Source: Parietaria judaica (taxonomy: Eukaryota; Streptophyta; Magnoliopsida; Rosales; Urticaceae). Taken from it: a DNA stretch of 64,000 nt. Below the pieces are notes generated by a model, which saw only the letters and a program-made list of their open reading frames with translations, did not search any database and was not told the DNA's origin. Shown here piece after piece: positions 24,318 through 36,246 of this stretch (positions within the stretch are counted from its first letter, which is position 1; each line of letters starts with the position of its first letter). The DNA is taken from positions 2,226,001 to 2,290,000 of the forward strand of contig OX940864.1 in assembly GCA_954871525.1 (NCBI GenBank), given 5' to 3'. A program made the position numbers and the translations under genes.

Positions 24318-25900
24318 CACTTCATTAAAAAAAAAAAATCTTAATTTTTTTAATTGGGTGTTTGGTACTTGTACTTTACTTCCTCTATGGGTGAAACCTT
24401 TTGGTGCCTTGTATTTCATCATTTTCCTTTATATAAATATGGGGACTAGGCTTGGCTTTCTTCTCTGTATTCCCTCCTCTCATTCCGACCAGGTACAATA
24501 ATTCTCATCTCATCTCTATTTATTTTTTCTTCTTAAATTTGTTCTTCCCAAGAATTCAAAATCATTAAGCTTTGTTAGCAAATTGAAGTTATCATTTAAC
24601 ATTATTTTTACAGTAAACTATATAATCCGGCAATTAGGGGTGAAACTGGAACGGACGCTGTTATTTGGGATATTTTGTCCGGTTCTTGGTCCTACAGATT
24701 TTAAAAACCCATATTGGTCCCGACTTTGTAATTTTATTTTTTTTTGGAGCGAAATTTTGAATCAACCAATAAAAATTTGAATGAGGAATAAAAGGATGTA
24801 TAATTTTTTCAATGCACTTCTTAAATTGTTGTCGTTTATGTCATTTTTATCTACTAGAGTGTTAAGCATAAAAATATTAGTTTTTGTTTAATGCTCATCT
24901 TGATATTTTTGTAATTTTCGAAAAAAACTTGATGCAGGAGAACCTCGTTCAATTAAAACTCAACAAATTTTAATAATTTCAATTAAATTATATATATATA
25001 TATATATTTTATGGTTGTGACCAACGTAACTAAATTGTCACCAAATAATGTAATATAATTCTTTGACCTTGATAAAATTAATTTATAGAAGTTCTACCGT
25101 ACGAGAATCTCAAAATTTGAGTAATGTTAAAAAAGGCAAAAAAACGCTCATGTAAAGTTTTCACTCAAAATGGTTTGGCCGGCATAATCGTCGCTCACTA
25201 GAACTGTTTTATGGTCAGCAAAAATGGACAACCAAATCATAACAAAGAGAAAGGAAGATATAAGGCAAGCAAATATGCTATTGTCTGAGTTTCGGCAGTG
25301 ATTATCGAACGGCAGGTAATGTGCTCATCTCGATCATATTTTCTTCTTTTTCAGTAACTAGTGATTGATCGGAGAGTACTCAATATTTCACTTTGAGACC
25401 ACAATATACTGAAGTAGGATATTATTTTAATCTAAGGGTGAAATAAAAACCCGGAAATCTGGTTAAAATTACTGAACCGAAAAAACCCGGTACAAATACT
25501 TTTTTTTCTTCTTCTCATTCTTCTTTTTGAATTGGATTATAAGTTCGAGTACCCGCATCCGGTTTAAAACCGGATGTGGCTTCGAGGTTGGGAGTTTGAA
25601 AAATCCGGACTTCGAACATTGTTGCCTAACCGGCTTTGAATTTTTTTTACTATATATGTTTTATTAATTAATGTGGTTCTTTATTTTGGTGATTAACGTT
25701 TAAAACTTTCTTAACCATTTTCACCCATATAAATTATTCTTTCATTTGTCAGATAATATTTTACTGTCCATGATTTCTAGGAATGAAAAAAATAGGAAAA
25801 TTCATTAACTAGTAATACTTTTAAGGGAAAAATAAAAAAGTAGTTGTCAAAGTTGCTAAAACTCGAAAACTAATAATATGCACTTTATACGTACTAAAAT
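24318..25900. other. Intergenic with degenerate repeat fragments
   Basis: About 24635-24730 and 25430-25640 begin with 'aggggtgaaa'/'aagggtgaaa' and are rich in ccggt words. They resemble the element inside a FAB1 intron near 45.3 kb that ends in 'tttcacccct'. These look like decayed members of one dispersed family. A TA microsatellite lies at about 24990-25008. No gene is supported. Confidence 0.5.
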
Positions 25901-25904
25901 ACCA

Positions 25905-26083
25905 TTGACCCAAGTCCCTCGACTTTGATGATTATTCTCGAGGTCGGCAATTTATCACCGACTTCAGTGATAATTATCGAACTATCCTTCGACCCAACTT
26001 GTATGTCCCAAGTCCCCTGACTTCGATGATTATCCATGAGGTCGGTGATTATCACTGACTTCGGTAATAATCATCGAACTCTC
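25905..26083. repeat. Tandem repeat, unit about 95-98 bp with internal inverted symmetry (left block)
   Basis: Two units start at about 25911 and 26009. Each has the order 'gactt(t/c)gatgattat', 'gaggtcgg', 'gactt(c)(a/g)gt(g)ataat(c)atcgaac'. The gatgattat and ataatcatc words make each unit partly palindromic. Related units continue after the copia-type element at 28490-28790, so the element interrupts the array. Confidence 0.65.
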
Positions 26084-26163
26084 TGTTGTGAATATTGTAT
26101 TTTAGTTACTGTTCATAAACTATGTTGTATATATAGCTTTTATTGAACAATGAGATACACAAC
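26084..26163 (+). repeat. 5' terminal direct repeat (short LTR) of the copia-type element
   Basis: 80 bp, starting TGTTGTG and ending CACAAC, which are inverted copies of each other as LTR ends usually are. It differs from the 3' copy by one substitution near the middle and a small change next to the end. Confidence 0.75.
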
Positions 26164-27158
26164 TCGAGGATTGCAATTTGGAGAAGAAGCTGGTTGAAGG
26201 TTGCAGGTTAGGGCTCGATTGGAGAGTCGATTGCAAAGAATCGATTTGCAGAGCTTGGAATCGATCGGAGGAGTTGTGCGACTCTGAGCGAGCGAGTGAA
26301 GCTCGTCGGTAGCAGGAGATTCGCGATTCAGGGCTTGGAGTTCGAGTTGAGAGAAGAGCTCGAAGGCGGGAGAGAATCGTTCGCTCGAAGTGAAGCTGGA
26401 GAGGATCGTTCGTTGAAGAAACTCGATCGGGGAGAAGAAGCTCGACGCGAATTCGACGGCGCCGGTGGTGGAGAAACTCGGCGCTGGAGGCTGAGGCCTG
26501 GAGTTCTCTGAAGTTCGAAGGGTGGCTGGAGAGCAGAGAGAAGTTCGGAGAGGAAGAAGGCGTACCTGGCCGACTCTGAGCGAGCGGGTGGATCGTCGGT
26601 GATCGAAGATATTCCGGCGACTTCAACGGCGGTCGTCGACGACGGAGGGGTGAGCTCAGGCAGCGTTGGCGTGAAGGGGAGAGGCACCAGAGAGGAGGCA
26701 CGAGAGGACCGAAAAAAAAGGAAAAGGAAAAGAAAAGAAGAAATTCCCTTTTTACCCTTTAGTGGTATCTGATTGTCCCTGCATCTTTATTGGTGTGCCC
26801 ACTGGCCGAAAAATCGTTTGTTTTGGGCTTAGTTCTTTTTGTGCCTGCGCTGAAACTTACGTGCCAACGCTCAGAAGAGGAATTATTTTTATGTTCGTGC
26901 CTGCGTCAAATCTCGTGTGCCTGCGCCCAGAAAATTAATTTTGTGAGATCATTCCGTGTCCTTTATTTTTCGTTTCATTGAACTCTGATTGGGTCCGGGG
27001 AGCCATAAGCTAGGATCCGGCAATAAGTTCAAAGAAAAACAGGATGGCGGCAACTACTTCAAAGAGGATGACAGAGGAAAAATTGATCGATTTCTTCCAA
27101 TTCACTAGAGGATTTGGTATGAGGCGGAAAAAGACGGGAGAAACACCGGAGACTTGAT

Positions 27159-28383
27159 GGAAGCTGCACCAGCTTGATGTGAAGAATGTGTTTCTTCACG
27201 GAGACTTGATGGAAGAAGTGTACATGGAGATACCGCCAGGATTTGAGACTCGGAATAAGACAGGGAAAGTGGTCAGATTGAAGAAGTCGTTGTATGGCTT
27301 GAAGCAATCTCCGAGAGCCTGGTTTGACCGATTCAGAAAGGCTATGATAGACATCGGATACGAGCAGATTAACGCTGACCACACGGTCTTCCATCGGCAG
27401 CGAGGAGATCAGACCACTATTCTCGCGGTGTATGTGGACGATATAATCATCACGGGTGATGATGAAGGCGAAATCACTCGGTTGAAGGAGAGACTCGGGA
27501 AGCAGTTTGAAGTGAAAGATCTAGGGGGACTGAAATACTTTCTGGGATTGAGGTGGTTCGAGGACCAAAGGGAATAGTCCTAAACCAGAGAAAGTATGCC
27601 CTAGATCTCCTTAGAGAAACTGGTATGCTAGGATGCAAGCCCGCGACGTCTCTGATTGATCAGAAGACCAAGTTGAGTGCAGAGTCGGGGAAGCCGGTTG
27701 ATCGTGAGAGATACCAGAGGCTGGTGGGCCGTTTGATATACCTGTGTCATACTCGTCCGGATATTTCATTTGCTGTGAGCGTGGTGAGTCGCTACATGCA
27801 TGATCCTAGAGATGGACATATGACAGCAGTATATCGGATTCTCCGATACCTGAAGAGAGCTCCGGGAAAAGGGTTGCTCTTCGAGAAGAACAACCATCTC
27901 GAGGTGGAGGGCTTTTGTGATGCCGATTGGGCTAGTTGTGCTGATGATAGGAAGTCTACCTCCGGGTATTGTATGTTTGTCGGTGAGAACCTGGTGTCTT
28001 GGAAGAGCAAGAAACAGTCAGTCGTAGCCAGGTCTACAGCGGAGGCGGAATACCGAGCAATGGCTTCTAGTGTGGCGGAGTTGCTGTGGTTGAAGATGCT
28101 ACTGAAGGAACTGAAGATGGACCAAGGCACCGGAATGAAGTTATGGTGCAACAATCAAGCGGCGATTAACATTGCCAATAACCCGGTGCAGCACGACAGA
28201 ACCAAGCACATCGAGATTGACAGGTTCTTCGTTAGACATCATCTTGATAGTGGAGAGTTGAAGCTGAAGCATATCAGTACAAGGGAGCAAGTCGCGGACT
28301 GCCTCACCAAAGGATTGGGCCCTATTGATCAATTGAGATTATGTAACAAGATGGGCTTGATCGATATCTTTTGCCCATCTTGA
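27159..28383 (+). pseudogene. Copia reverse transcriptase-RNase H remnant, frameshifted
   Basis: Starting at about 27159, the reading frame shows the copia RT blocks LHQLDVKNVFLHGDL, RLKKSLYGLKQSPRAW and the catalytic YVDDIIITG. A single-base loss near 27550 shifts the frame, and the rest (RT thumb, then RNase H) continues in a second frame from about 27553. RNase H motifs are visible: CDADWASCADDRKSTSGYC, STAEAEYRAMA and ADCLTKGLG at the end. No integrase or protease precedes it; a possible gag start (MAATTSKRMTEEKLI, about 27043) closes within 40 codons. It is not able to encode an intact polyprotein. Confidence 0.88.
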
Positions 28384-28390
28384 GGGGGAG

Positions 28391-28471
28391 TGTTGTGAAT
28401 ATTGTATTTTAGTTACTGTTCATAAACTAGGTTGTATATATAGCTTTTATTGAATGAATGAGATACACAAC
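28391..28471 (+). repeat. 3' terminal direct repeat (short LTR) of the copia-type element
   Basis: 81 bp, nearly identical to 26084-26163, beginning immediately after a GA-rich purine tract. The high identity suggests a fairly recent insertion, though the length is unusually short for an LTR. Confidence 0.75.
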
Positions 28472-28489
28472 TTGAAAACCCTAAAACTA

Positions 28490-28790
28490 CACTATCCCAT
28501 GACCCATGATCTTGAATATCCTAAATCTCTCGACCGACTTCAAGGATTATCCCCGAGGTCACCAATTATCAACGACTTTGGTGATAATCATCGAATTATA
28601 TATCCCCAACATTTGGTTGGTGTTTATCGCTTACTTTGGAGATAATCATCGACCTCAGCGGATAACAATTCCTAACGTTGATGATTATCCCCGAAGTCGG
28701 GTATAACAATGACTTTGAAATTGCCACGTCCGAAGTCAGGGTTGGTATGTCCGACCTATAGGAACACAAACGCTGATGGAGACAAGTTGA
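28490..28790. repeat. Tandem repeat, unit about 95 bp (right block)
   Basis: Continuation of the array seen at 25905-26083: 'gacttcaaggattatccccgaggtc', 'gactttggtgataatcatcgaa' and 'gttgatgattatccccgaagtcggg' recur at similar spacing with more divergence. It shares the same internal inverted symmetry. Confidence 0.6.
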
Positions 28791-29574
28791 AGGACACGGA
28801 CTTCGAGCCCATCTGAGCACTTCCATGGTCTCACCAGTGAAGAGAGAGTGGTGTAAACAAGGAAATCTCTGGAAGTGGTCTTTTCCAACAAGCGAGAATG
28901 TCAATCAAAGAGAGAGACGACTACGCGATGACAGTGGTCCCTTTTTTTAATTTCTTTTATGTTAGGTTACATGGATATTTCGGAAAATAAATGTAAACAC
29001 TATTTGTTTTCGAGTTTAACGACTTTGACACCTACTTTTTTATTTTCCCTAAAATTGCTACTAGTTAATAATTTTTCCAGAAAAATACCACAAAAAACCT
29101 GGATGTAAAGTCGGAAAAAAAAAAGTTTCAATTTCAACTAATTAGTTTTTCAAATTCTGGTAAAACTGAATTCCAGTTCCAGGTACCGTATCCGGATCAG
29201 AACCAAATAGTATAACCTGATCAACTATATCCTTCTTTCAAAAAAAAAAAAACTATATCCGATTTTATTTAATTTTTAATATATTTTTTACATGTTGGTT
29301 ATTTCTGGCTCTATAAAACTGATTTATGTATTTTGGAAACTGTCCAACTTACATGCTATTAATATTATAATTGCTGCTGTTATATAATTTTTATTTTTTT
29401 TAATAAAACGGATGTAGATTTAAACCCTGATTTGTTTATCTACCTAGTTTTTGTAATATGATCACTACTTGAAAGATGAACTGGAGAAATAATTAGCAGT
29501 GTTATAACTAAAACAGATAGAGATATCATTTGGTAGTTTTACAAAATCTTCAGGGTAAAATAATATGATTTTGA

Positions 29575-29612
<38 letters not shown>

Positions 29613-29653
29613 AAATTCTAATAGCTATTACTACATTATAGGTAGCAAAAATC
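28791..29653. other. Intergenic upstream of NLR copy 1
   Basis: AT-rich, with a CC/GG-rich degenerate repeat fragment at about 29150-29225 and a long TA microsatellite at about 29577-29611. The last 30 bp before the NLR start (from about 29624, 'taatagctattactacattatagg') are shared with NLR copy 2 and mark the 5' limit of the duplicated unit. Confidence 0.6.
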
Positions 29654-32600
29654 ATGGAGCTTTTAGGAACTCTTGTCTCACTTGTAGAATGTGTGTCCCC
29701 TCACGTTGCAAAGCGTTGGGAATATCACAGAGACTTTCGCAAAAACAAAGATGCTCTTCGAGAAGCATTAGACAAGTTGAAGAGTCGGAAAACGGATACA
29801 GAAGCAACGTTAGATGCGATAATAGTGACAGGCGTAACAGAGAGGGGAAGCGAAGTTGTGGGTTGGTTGCAGCGCGTCGATAGAATTTCTCGAGAGGTCG
29901 AAGATATCGAGAAAGAAGTAAGAGATGTGAAGTTCTGTACTCGTGCAAGTCTCGGGAGAAAAATTGCGGAGAAGAAATTGGAAGTGGACAGGCTTTTTGA
30001 AGAGGGGATGTTTTCCGAGGGCAGTCTGATCAAAAGACTCCCATATCGTGGGGATTTGATAGAAACACCAGACGTAACTAAACGACAAACTACGTTTCAG
30101 AAAGTTATAGAAGAGATCTGGAGCTGTCTGCTTGATGATGGGATAACGAAGATCGGGGTTTGGGGAATGGGCGGAGTTGGTAAAACAACTGCGGCCGAAC
30201 ACATCAACAATCGTTTGTTGGAACACAAAGACAAGTTTGACAAGGTGATCTGGGTCACCGTGTCAAGTAAATCTAATGTCAAGACTTTGCAAGAGAAACT
30301 TGCGCGGAAATTGGAGTTAGACATATCAAGAATTGGTGACGAAGAATCAAGGGCCGAGAAGTTGCATCAAGGCTTTGCAAGGAGCAAGAAGTATGTTCTC
30401 ATCCTAGATGATTTGTGGGAAGCAAAACACGACACTCTTAAGAAGGTAGGGATCCCCGATCCTACGCCTTTAAGTGGTTGCAAATTGTTATTGACAACTC
30501 GATCTCTTGAGGTTTGTCGCACGGTCTGTTGTGATGCGAAGATCCCAGTGAATCTTCTATCGGAGGAAGAGGCGTTAGAATTGTTCTACGAAAAGGTCGG
30601 CCGAGATGTTTCATCCAATCCGAACTTGGAAAAATTGGTGAAGCAGGTGGCCCAAGAATGTGCACGTTTACCGCTAGCAATCATTGTAGTAGCAGGAAGT
30701 TTGAGAAGTAAAACCGATCTTAACGAGTGGAAGGTTGCATTAACTGATTTGAAGGGCTCTACAGCGAAGATATCCGATGATGTTATGATGAATTTGAGGC
30801 TGAGTTATGATTGGTTGAAGGATGAAACGCTTAAAGATAGTCTTTTATATTGTGCATTGTTCCCTGAGGATTATTCTATTGAGAGAAGTTTATTAATCGA
30901 CCAGTTGATAGCCGTTGGGATAGTAGAAGACATCAAGACAAGGCAATATCAGATTGGAAAGGGCCAAGTGTTGTTGAATGAGCTAGTAAGCCTTTGCTTG
31001 TTAAACGATTCACTTAACGATGAAGGTGCTCCTAGTGTTAAGATGCACGACTTGGTAAGGGACATGTCAATACAGATTATGCACGAGACTCCTCAACGAT
31101 TCTTGGCTAAGGCGAACGAGTAACTAGAGTTCATTCCGGGTGAAGAATATTGGAATGAGACTCTTGAAAAGGTTACACTGATGGAGAACAACATTGTTGA
31201 AATTTCTTCTAGCAAAGAACCGCCAAACTGCCCCAAACTTTCAACGTTGTTTGTCAATTCAAACCGTCGGCTGACGAGTATTCATGACAACTTCTTTTGC
31301 CATATGAAGGGGCTCAACGTTCTTAATCTATCACACACTCGTATCAAAAGCCTTCCTGAATCTGTCTCTGAGTTGATGAATCTTGCAATTTTGCTGCTCG
31401 AAGGATGCGCGAGTTTGAGCTCCTTACATTCTTTAGGGAATTTGACGAATATGAAGTGGTTAAATTTGAGAGGAACAAGAATCGTTGAAGTTCCCAAAGG
31501 TATCGAGATGATGGTCAAATTGACACACCTCGATCTAAGTCTTACCAGGGTACAAGCTATACCTGATGGGATATTGTGCAAGCTAACTAATCTGGAATTT
31601 CTTTCGTTCATCAATACAAAAAAAGTAATCGTGAACGGAGACGAGTTGTGTAATCATTCCAGGTTGGAGACTTTTGCAGCTTCTCTGGATTTACGCTGTT
31701 ATAATACAGTTGTTAGATCTTTTGAGAAGGGAGGCATTCGACTCACAAACATGAACTTCCGGGTGTCGTCGTTTCATGCGGGGTTAATGACTTCCTCATC
31801 ACTACTAAATTATGCGGAGTTTCGTGGCTTGGAACTTTATTGTGAGAATGGTTTCCGATTTCTGCTCCCGGAAAACATTAATAGACTGCGTATATATTTG
31901 TGTAAAACCAATCGTAGAAGTTTGTCTCAGCTGTTCTCTCTCGGCAATGTAGCTAACTTGGTGAAGATAGAGATATGTGAATGTAATGCTATTGAGCATC
32001 TATTCGATCCAAGCATCTTTCCTCTGCTTCAAAAGCTTGAATTTCTTGAGCTTGAGGATATCCCGGACCTGCGAGGATTGATCTGCATGGAAAGATCAAC
32101 AACACTTCCCCTACCTGTCGGCTCTTTTTCCTCTCTTAAAAAGTTGCTTGTTAGTAGTTGTCCACGGGTTAAGAACCTACACGGCCTGAGTGACGTTTCA
32201 ATACTTCCGAACCTCGAGGAAATGTCTATCAGTAAATGTGATGAGTTGGAGGAGATCTTCTCAGACACGTCTGTCATAAGCCTACCAAAGCTGAGGGAAT
32301 TAAGATTGGGGAGACTTCCCAAATTCGTGAAGAGCATCTCTTTCAAAGTTGATCAGTCCCCACTAGACATTTACGTTATTAAGTGTCCATGTTTGAAGAA
32401 GCTATTCACATGGAGTGATCCTTCAGTATTTCTCAACCTCAAAGCGATGATTATCGTGGATTGTGATGAGTTGGAGGAAATAGTGTCTGTTGACTGTGTG
32501 GCTTATAATGCACCAAAGATGGAAATGTTAAAGCTTATTGCTCTACCCAATCTGAAGAGCATCCCATTCAAAGCTGAATCCTTGCGACAAATTATGGTGG

Positions 32601-32973
32601 TAGCCTGTCCAATGATAGAAAAGATCGCTCTCTTCGAGAAAGACTCTTCTTATCCGCAGTCGCTCGAATTCGTCGTCATCGAAAATCGCGCGTGGCCTTC
32701 TAGAGAATTTTTGCATGATTATGAATTCATCATCGAACAGTTTATAACTGAAGAGATACCCGGCGGTACGTCCTTTATCTTCTATTGGTGTTAAAAAGAA
32801 AAGCATTTTATTTTTTATTACTCTGAAAAATCATAAATTTATTAAAAAAATTGACACTTGCTTATTAAGGAGAGGAGCTGCACAAATTGGCGGAATCCGA
32901 GTATTATAAAAAATTGGAGAAACTGCCCGTTGACCGGGTTCGAGAGGCATTTTGGTGGAGACGGTATATGTGA
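29654..32973 (+). pseudogene. CC-NB-ARC-LRR resistance-type gene, copy 1, open except for one nonsense codon
   Basis: From 29654 the frame encodes a coiled-coil region (residues 1-130), a P-loop GMGGVGKTT (171-179), kinase-2 YVLILDDLW, RNBS-B KLLLTTRS, a GLPLA equivalent RLPLAI, RNBS-D CALFPED and an MHD motif (VKMHDLV, about residue 468). A TAA at 31121-31123 (codon 490) interrupts just after the MHD block. The same frame then reads through an LRR region without further break to 32794. A donor-like GTACGT at 32766 and an acceptor before 32870 would add a short last exon ending at 32973; the same arrangement exists in copy 2. By family knowledge these are intracellular immune receptors of the RPS2-like CC class. 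Copy 2 has a sense codon (Glu) at the TAA position. As written it encodes a truncated CC-NB-ARC protein of 489 aa. An assembly or sequencing error at one base is the main alternative. Confidence 0.88.
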
Positions 32974-35813
32974 CCGGTGAGTTTTCTGTCGTACAATGGA
33001 ACTTATCCAAAAGATGATTTTGAAGACTTGATAAAATGTATTTTTCCACTTTTAATTCATTTATTATTATATTTATCGTTTGAACATATACAGCACCCTC
33101 GAATAATATAATTGCTTTTAGATGTAGCTATTATATATTTACCCTTATATTATATATGGATCAATAAGTATTTCATCTTTTAGTTCTTCAAAAATACTAT
33201 TTATATATAAATAGTATTTTTAGGGAATACAATACAGAATTTTATAGTATTGTAATAGAGCTACAAGTTTCTGATATTCATTTGAACAAAATTGACACGA
33301 ACTGAAGATTGATGCTGCGGGAAAGGCGAGGCTTCTAGCTAGTTCCGAAGAAGACAGCTCGTGGCTTGCATATATTCCGGTGAGTTTAACTCGTTTTGGT
33401 TTGTTGTCAAAATGGTTTGTCAACACATTGAATTTTGAAATGAAAGGATTCCATGCCTTTGACACCAAGATTCTTGAAAGAAAAAGTATGATGTCAACTT
33501 ATTTATGTGTGGAAAAGATGATTTTGTTAAGACATATATAAAATGTATTTTCGAAGATCCTCGCTGACAAGCCCTGGCAATTAATCCTCTGGCTCTTGCA
33601 GATCCTCCTCCGGCATAAAATGTCATGAAGTACGCTTTATATGGATTCATATGATACCAGATGGGTATTTTAGAGCAATTTGAGAGTCGAATTTTCGCAA
33701 TTTTTTTTTTTTTTTTTTTTTTTTTATCTCTATCAAAATGGCGATTTCTTTTCAATTATGAACTATTTTAATTAATGAGATGATGTAAAAAATAACTTTA
33801 CCTTTCATAGCGCAATTCGATTGACAAGTGAACGATAAGGAAGGACACGACGGTCATTTAATCTTGAGAGTTTAGTCATGTTGTAAGGTATTTTAGTTTT
33901 TTATTCGCTTCGTCTTTCCGGTTTCATGTCTCCCTATAAGCGCCTACAACACGTGCCTTGTTTGAAGAGCGCTCGGTCATGTTCTCGGTGTTCTTGGAAT
34001 TTTTAGACTAGAAAATTAAATTGAATAAAATGCATGTATCACGTCGTCATGATAATAAAGAAAAGAACATGTAAATGCAAATGTATAAAATTAATATGGT
34101 TAGATAATAAAACAAATAAAATAAGTACAGTATCAATAAAATTTGTGTCTTCTTTGGCTGTGTTTTAAGAAACTCAGTAAATACGCGCATTTCCTAATAT
34201 GACCCTTCTAGCCTCTAGGCTTCTACTATAACCAAGATCTAATTTAAATTATTTCATCTTTAAAATTGCAAAGATAATAAATTGTTAAGAAAATAATTTG
34301 GGGAGGTTAGAGATGGGATTTCAATGCTATGTTTACTCCTCTTTTTTTTTTATATATATATTTTTCCATGAAATGTCATGTTTACTTTAAATTCTTTGTA
34401 TCGAAAACATTGTGTTTTTAAGAACGTATTTTTTAAAATTAAAAATATTTTATTTTATTTTCACATACCCAAAGTACTAATATATATATATATATATATA
34501 TATATAGCTTGTTAAATCTAATGAAAGAAGAAGAAAACATAAAGCCTACGAATGATACAAAGATAATTAGAGAGAAATTGATACGGAGTGATAAGTTTAA
34601 AATATATAACAATTGTATACACCTTTTTAATATATAAAGATTGTACCGTTCGACTCAGCGCATCGACCCTCAATCAAAAGAAGATGATGCGGTCAACTGA
34701 TCGGAGTTTATATTACGAGGTCGTCTTCCGTGTAAATTATCCAGAAATTTGGCTAAAAACTAGAGAAGATCAATGAATTCTCCATATATAGATCTAGTGC
34801 GCTAACATTTGGTTTTCATGAAATCTAGCATCAGTAATTTTTCACATGTGTAACTTCTTTCCTATAAGAACCTTTTTTTCAACAACAATTTTGTTGGGCC
34901 TTAATTAATTAAACGGTTTTATCCTTGATGGCTTCAGGCATGGCCCATGAAAGGGTAATGCGTCCCTGTGAAGCCTCCATATCGGCTTACTGCTTCGCAC
35001 ACCCCGTTATCGGTGATTGGTGTTCCCGTGCCAATGAATGGACTAGATTATTCACTCTATCTTTTGCGCAAGTAAGATAGCCAAACTTTAGTACCTCTCG
35101 TGACCCCGGCTCAAATATTAATAGTAACCTTGTTTTTGTGGCGGGAAAATAATATGGTAAGTTGGTAACAAATTATATTTATATGTATATATTAATTCCT
35201 TTGGAATTATACTCAGATGCCACGGGGTGTGTTAATGAAGCAAGGAAATCAACAATATTATTACTTATTATTTCTCGTCTATTGCTAATGCCTTTTCTTT
35301 TAAAAAATCCATGGCTTTATATAAGTATATTTCACTCTCTCTTTCAGCTTCTCTCATTATTTTTCACTTCATTTTTTTTTATAATATATTTTTCTCCTCA
35401 ACACTCCAAATGTTGATTGTAATATGTCAGTTAGATAGATTCATATAGGAGATCAATATCGTAAAAGATAATTTCTACAACTTTGTTGTTGCATGTTTTG
35501 CAAAAAAATCCAAAAAAGATACGTAATGTAAACCGGATATGCATTAATGTAATAGAAATTTTTTTCGTGGGTCAATTTCATATATTTAAAGTAGTTTTAT
35601 GCTAAAACTTAAAACCACAAAATTATAGATCTATCTCGTAGCTTCAAAACGAGAGTCGAATCGTATCATTATGTCAAAGCTCAAAACTAGTAAAAAGTGT
35701 AGATTACTAGTTTAAATTTTGGGTTAATGACGGCAAAAATACTTAAAGTTTTGTCAAAGAACTCCTCGTGTATCAAAAGTCTAAAAGTGTTGGCAAAAGT
35801 ACCCAAAGTTATA
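32974..35813. other. Region between the NLR copies
   Basis: The first part still aligns with DNA downstream of copy 2: 'ctgacaag(c)c(c)tg...tcctc(t/c)gg(c)tcttgcagatcct' at about 33564-33607 matches about 39361-39404. The duplicated unit is therefore about 4 kb in copy 1 and 3.2 kb in copy 2. Copy 1 has extra sequence at about 32980-33370. Further on are a T run (about 33702-33725), a TA microsatellite (about 34481-34506) and a moderately GC-rich unidentified block (about 34940-35120). No gene is supported. Confidence 0.55.
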
Positions 35814-36179
35814 TTTGGGGCGTTATCCACTCCATTCTCGTAACGCAACAATTTTTTACGAAATTAAGTTTCTAGAGGTTCGATTTGAGGTCGATTTTGA
35901 ATCCATTTTGACGAATTTAGGGTAGATTTTCACCATTAATTTCTGAATTCGTAACGTTGTCCCTATTTTTTCGTAACGTGGGTTGCTGACACAACAATTT
36001 TTTACCACATGGACGAGCCCACATAAGCCTCGTTTACGACAAAACAACGAATTAAGCCACTAATTAGGCTCGTCCACCTGGCAAAAAATTGTCACGTCAA
36101 CAACTCACGTTTGTCCACGTGGCCAGAGTTAACGAATAAGTTAACTGCGTTACAAGAATGGAGTGGTCAATGCCCCAAA
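35814..36179. mobile_element. MITE-like element with 34-bp inverted ends, abutting NLR copy 2
   Basis: The left end TTTGGGGCGTTATCCACTCC... (35814-35847) and right end (36146-36179) are imperfect inverted complements over about 34 bp. Flanks AAGTTAT and AAGTTAA may be a decayed target-site duplication. A 100-bp internal stretch (35868-35970) recurs at 54709-54810. Part of the right end is duplicated once more ('ttaactg(c/g)gttacaagaatggagt', about 36141 and 36184), directly before NLR homology starts at about 36209. Confidence 0.6.
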
Positions 36180-36246
36180 TAAGTTAACTGGGTTACAAGA
36201 ATGGAGTTAACTAATAGCTATTACTACATTATAGGTAGCAACGATC

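Larger units (their letters stand above)
26084..28471 (+). mobile_element. Short Ty1/copia-derived element with about 80-bp terminal direct repeats
   Basis: Near-identical direct repeats of about 80 bp (26084-26163 and 28391-28471, beginning TGTTGTGAATATTG and ending GATACACAAC) bound a 2.4-kb unit. The 3' copy is directly preceded by a purine tract TTGAGGGGGAG, as expected of a polypurine tract. Coding matter is only the C-terminal half of reverse transcriptase plus RNase H. Apart from a possible short gag start at about 27043, gag, protease and integrase are absent. The 5' internal part (26164-27030) is a purine-rich, GC-richer sequence with a repeated word 'gactctgagcgagcg' (about 26280 and 26572). 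I found neither a convincing primer-binding site nor a target-site duplication. Confidence 0.8.

Noticed and set aside
26120..26701. 193-codon minus-strand open frame in the leader of the copia-type element
   Set aside because: Ser/Pro/Arg-rich product of purine-rich (GA) DNA read on the other strand, overlapping the 5' terminal repeat; no domain, and other open frames share the same biased stretch.
26084..28471. Target-site duplication for the copia-type element
   Set aside because: The 5 bases before 26084 and after 28471 do not match in any close alignment, so no TSD is claimed.
34940..35120. GC-richer block considered as a tRNA, rRNA fragment or SINE
   Set aside because: No cloverleaf, no recognisable rRNA words, and no A/B box pair with proper spacing.
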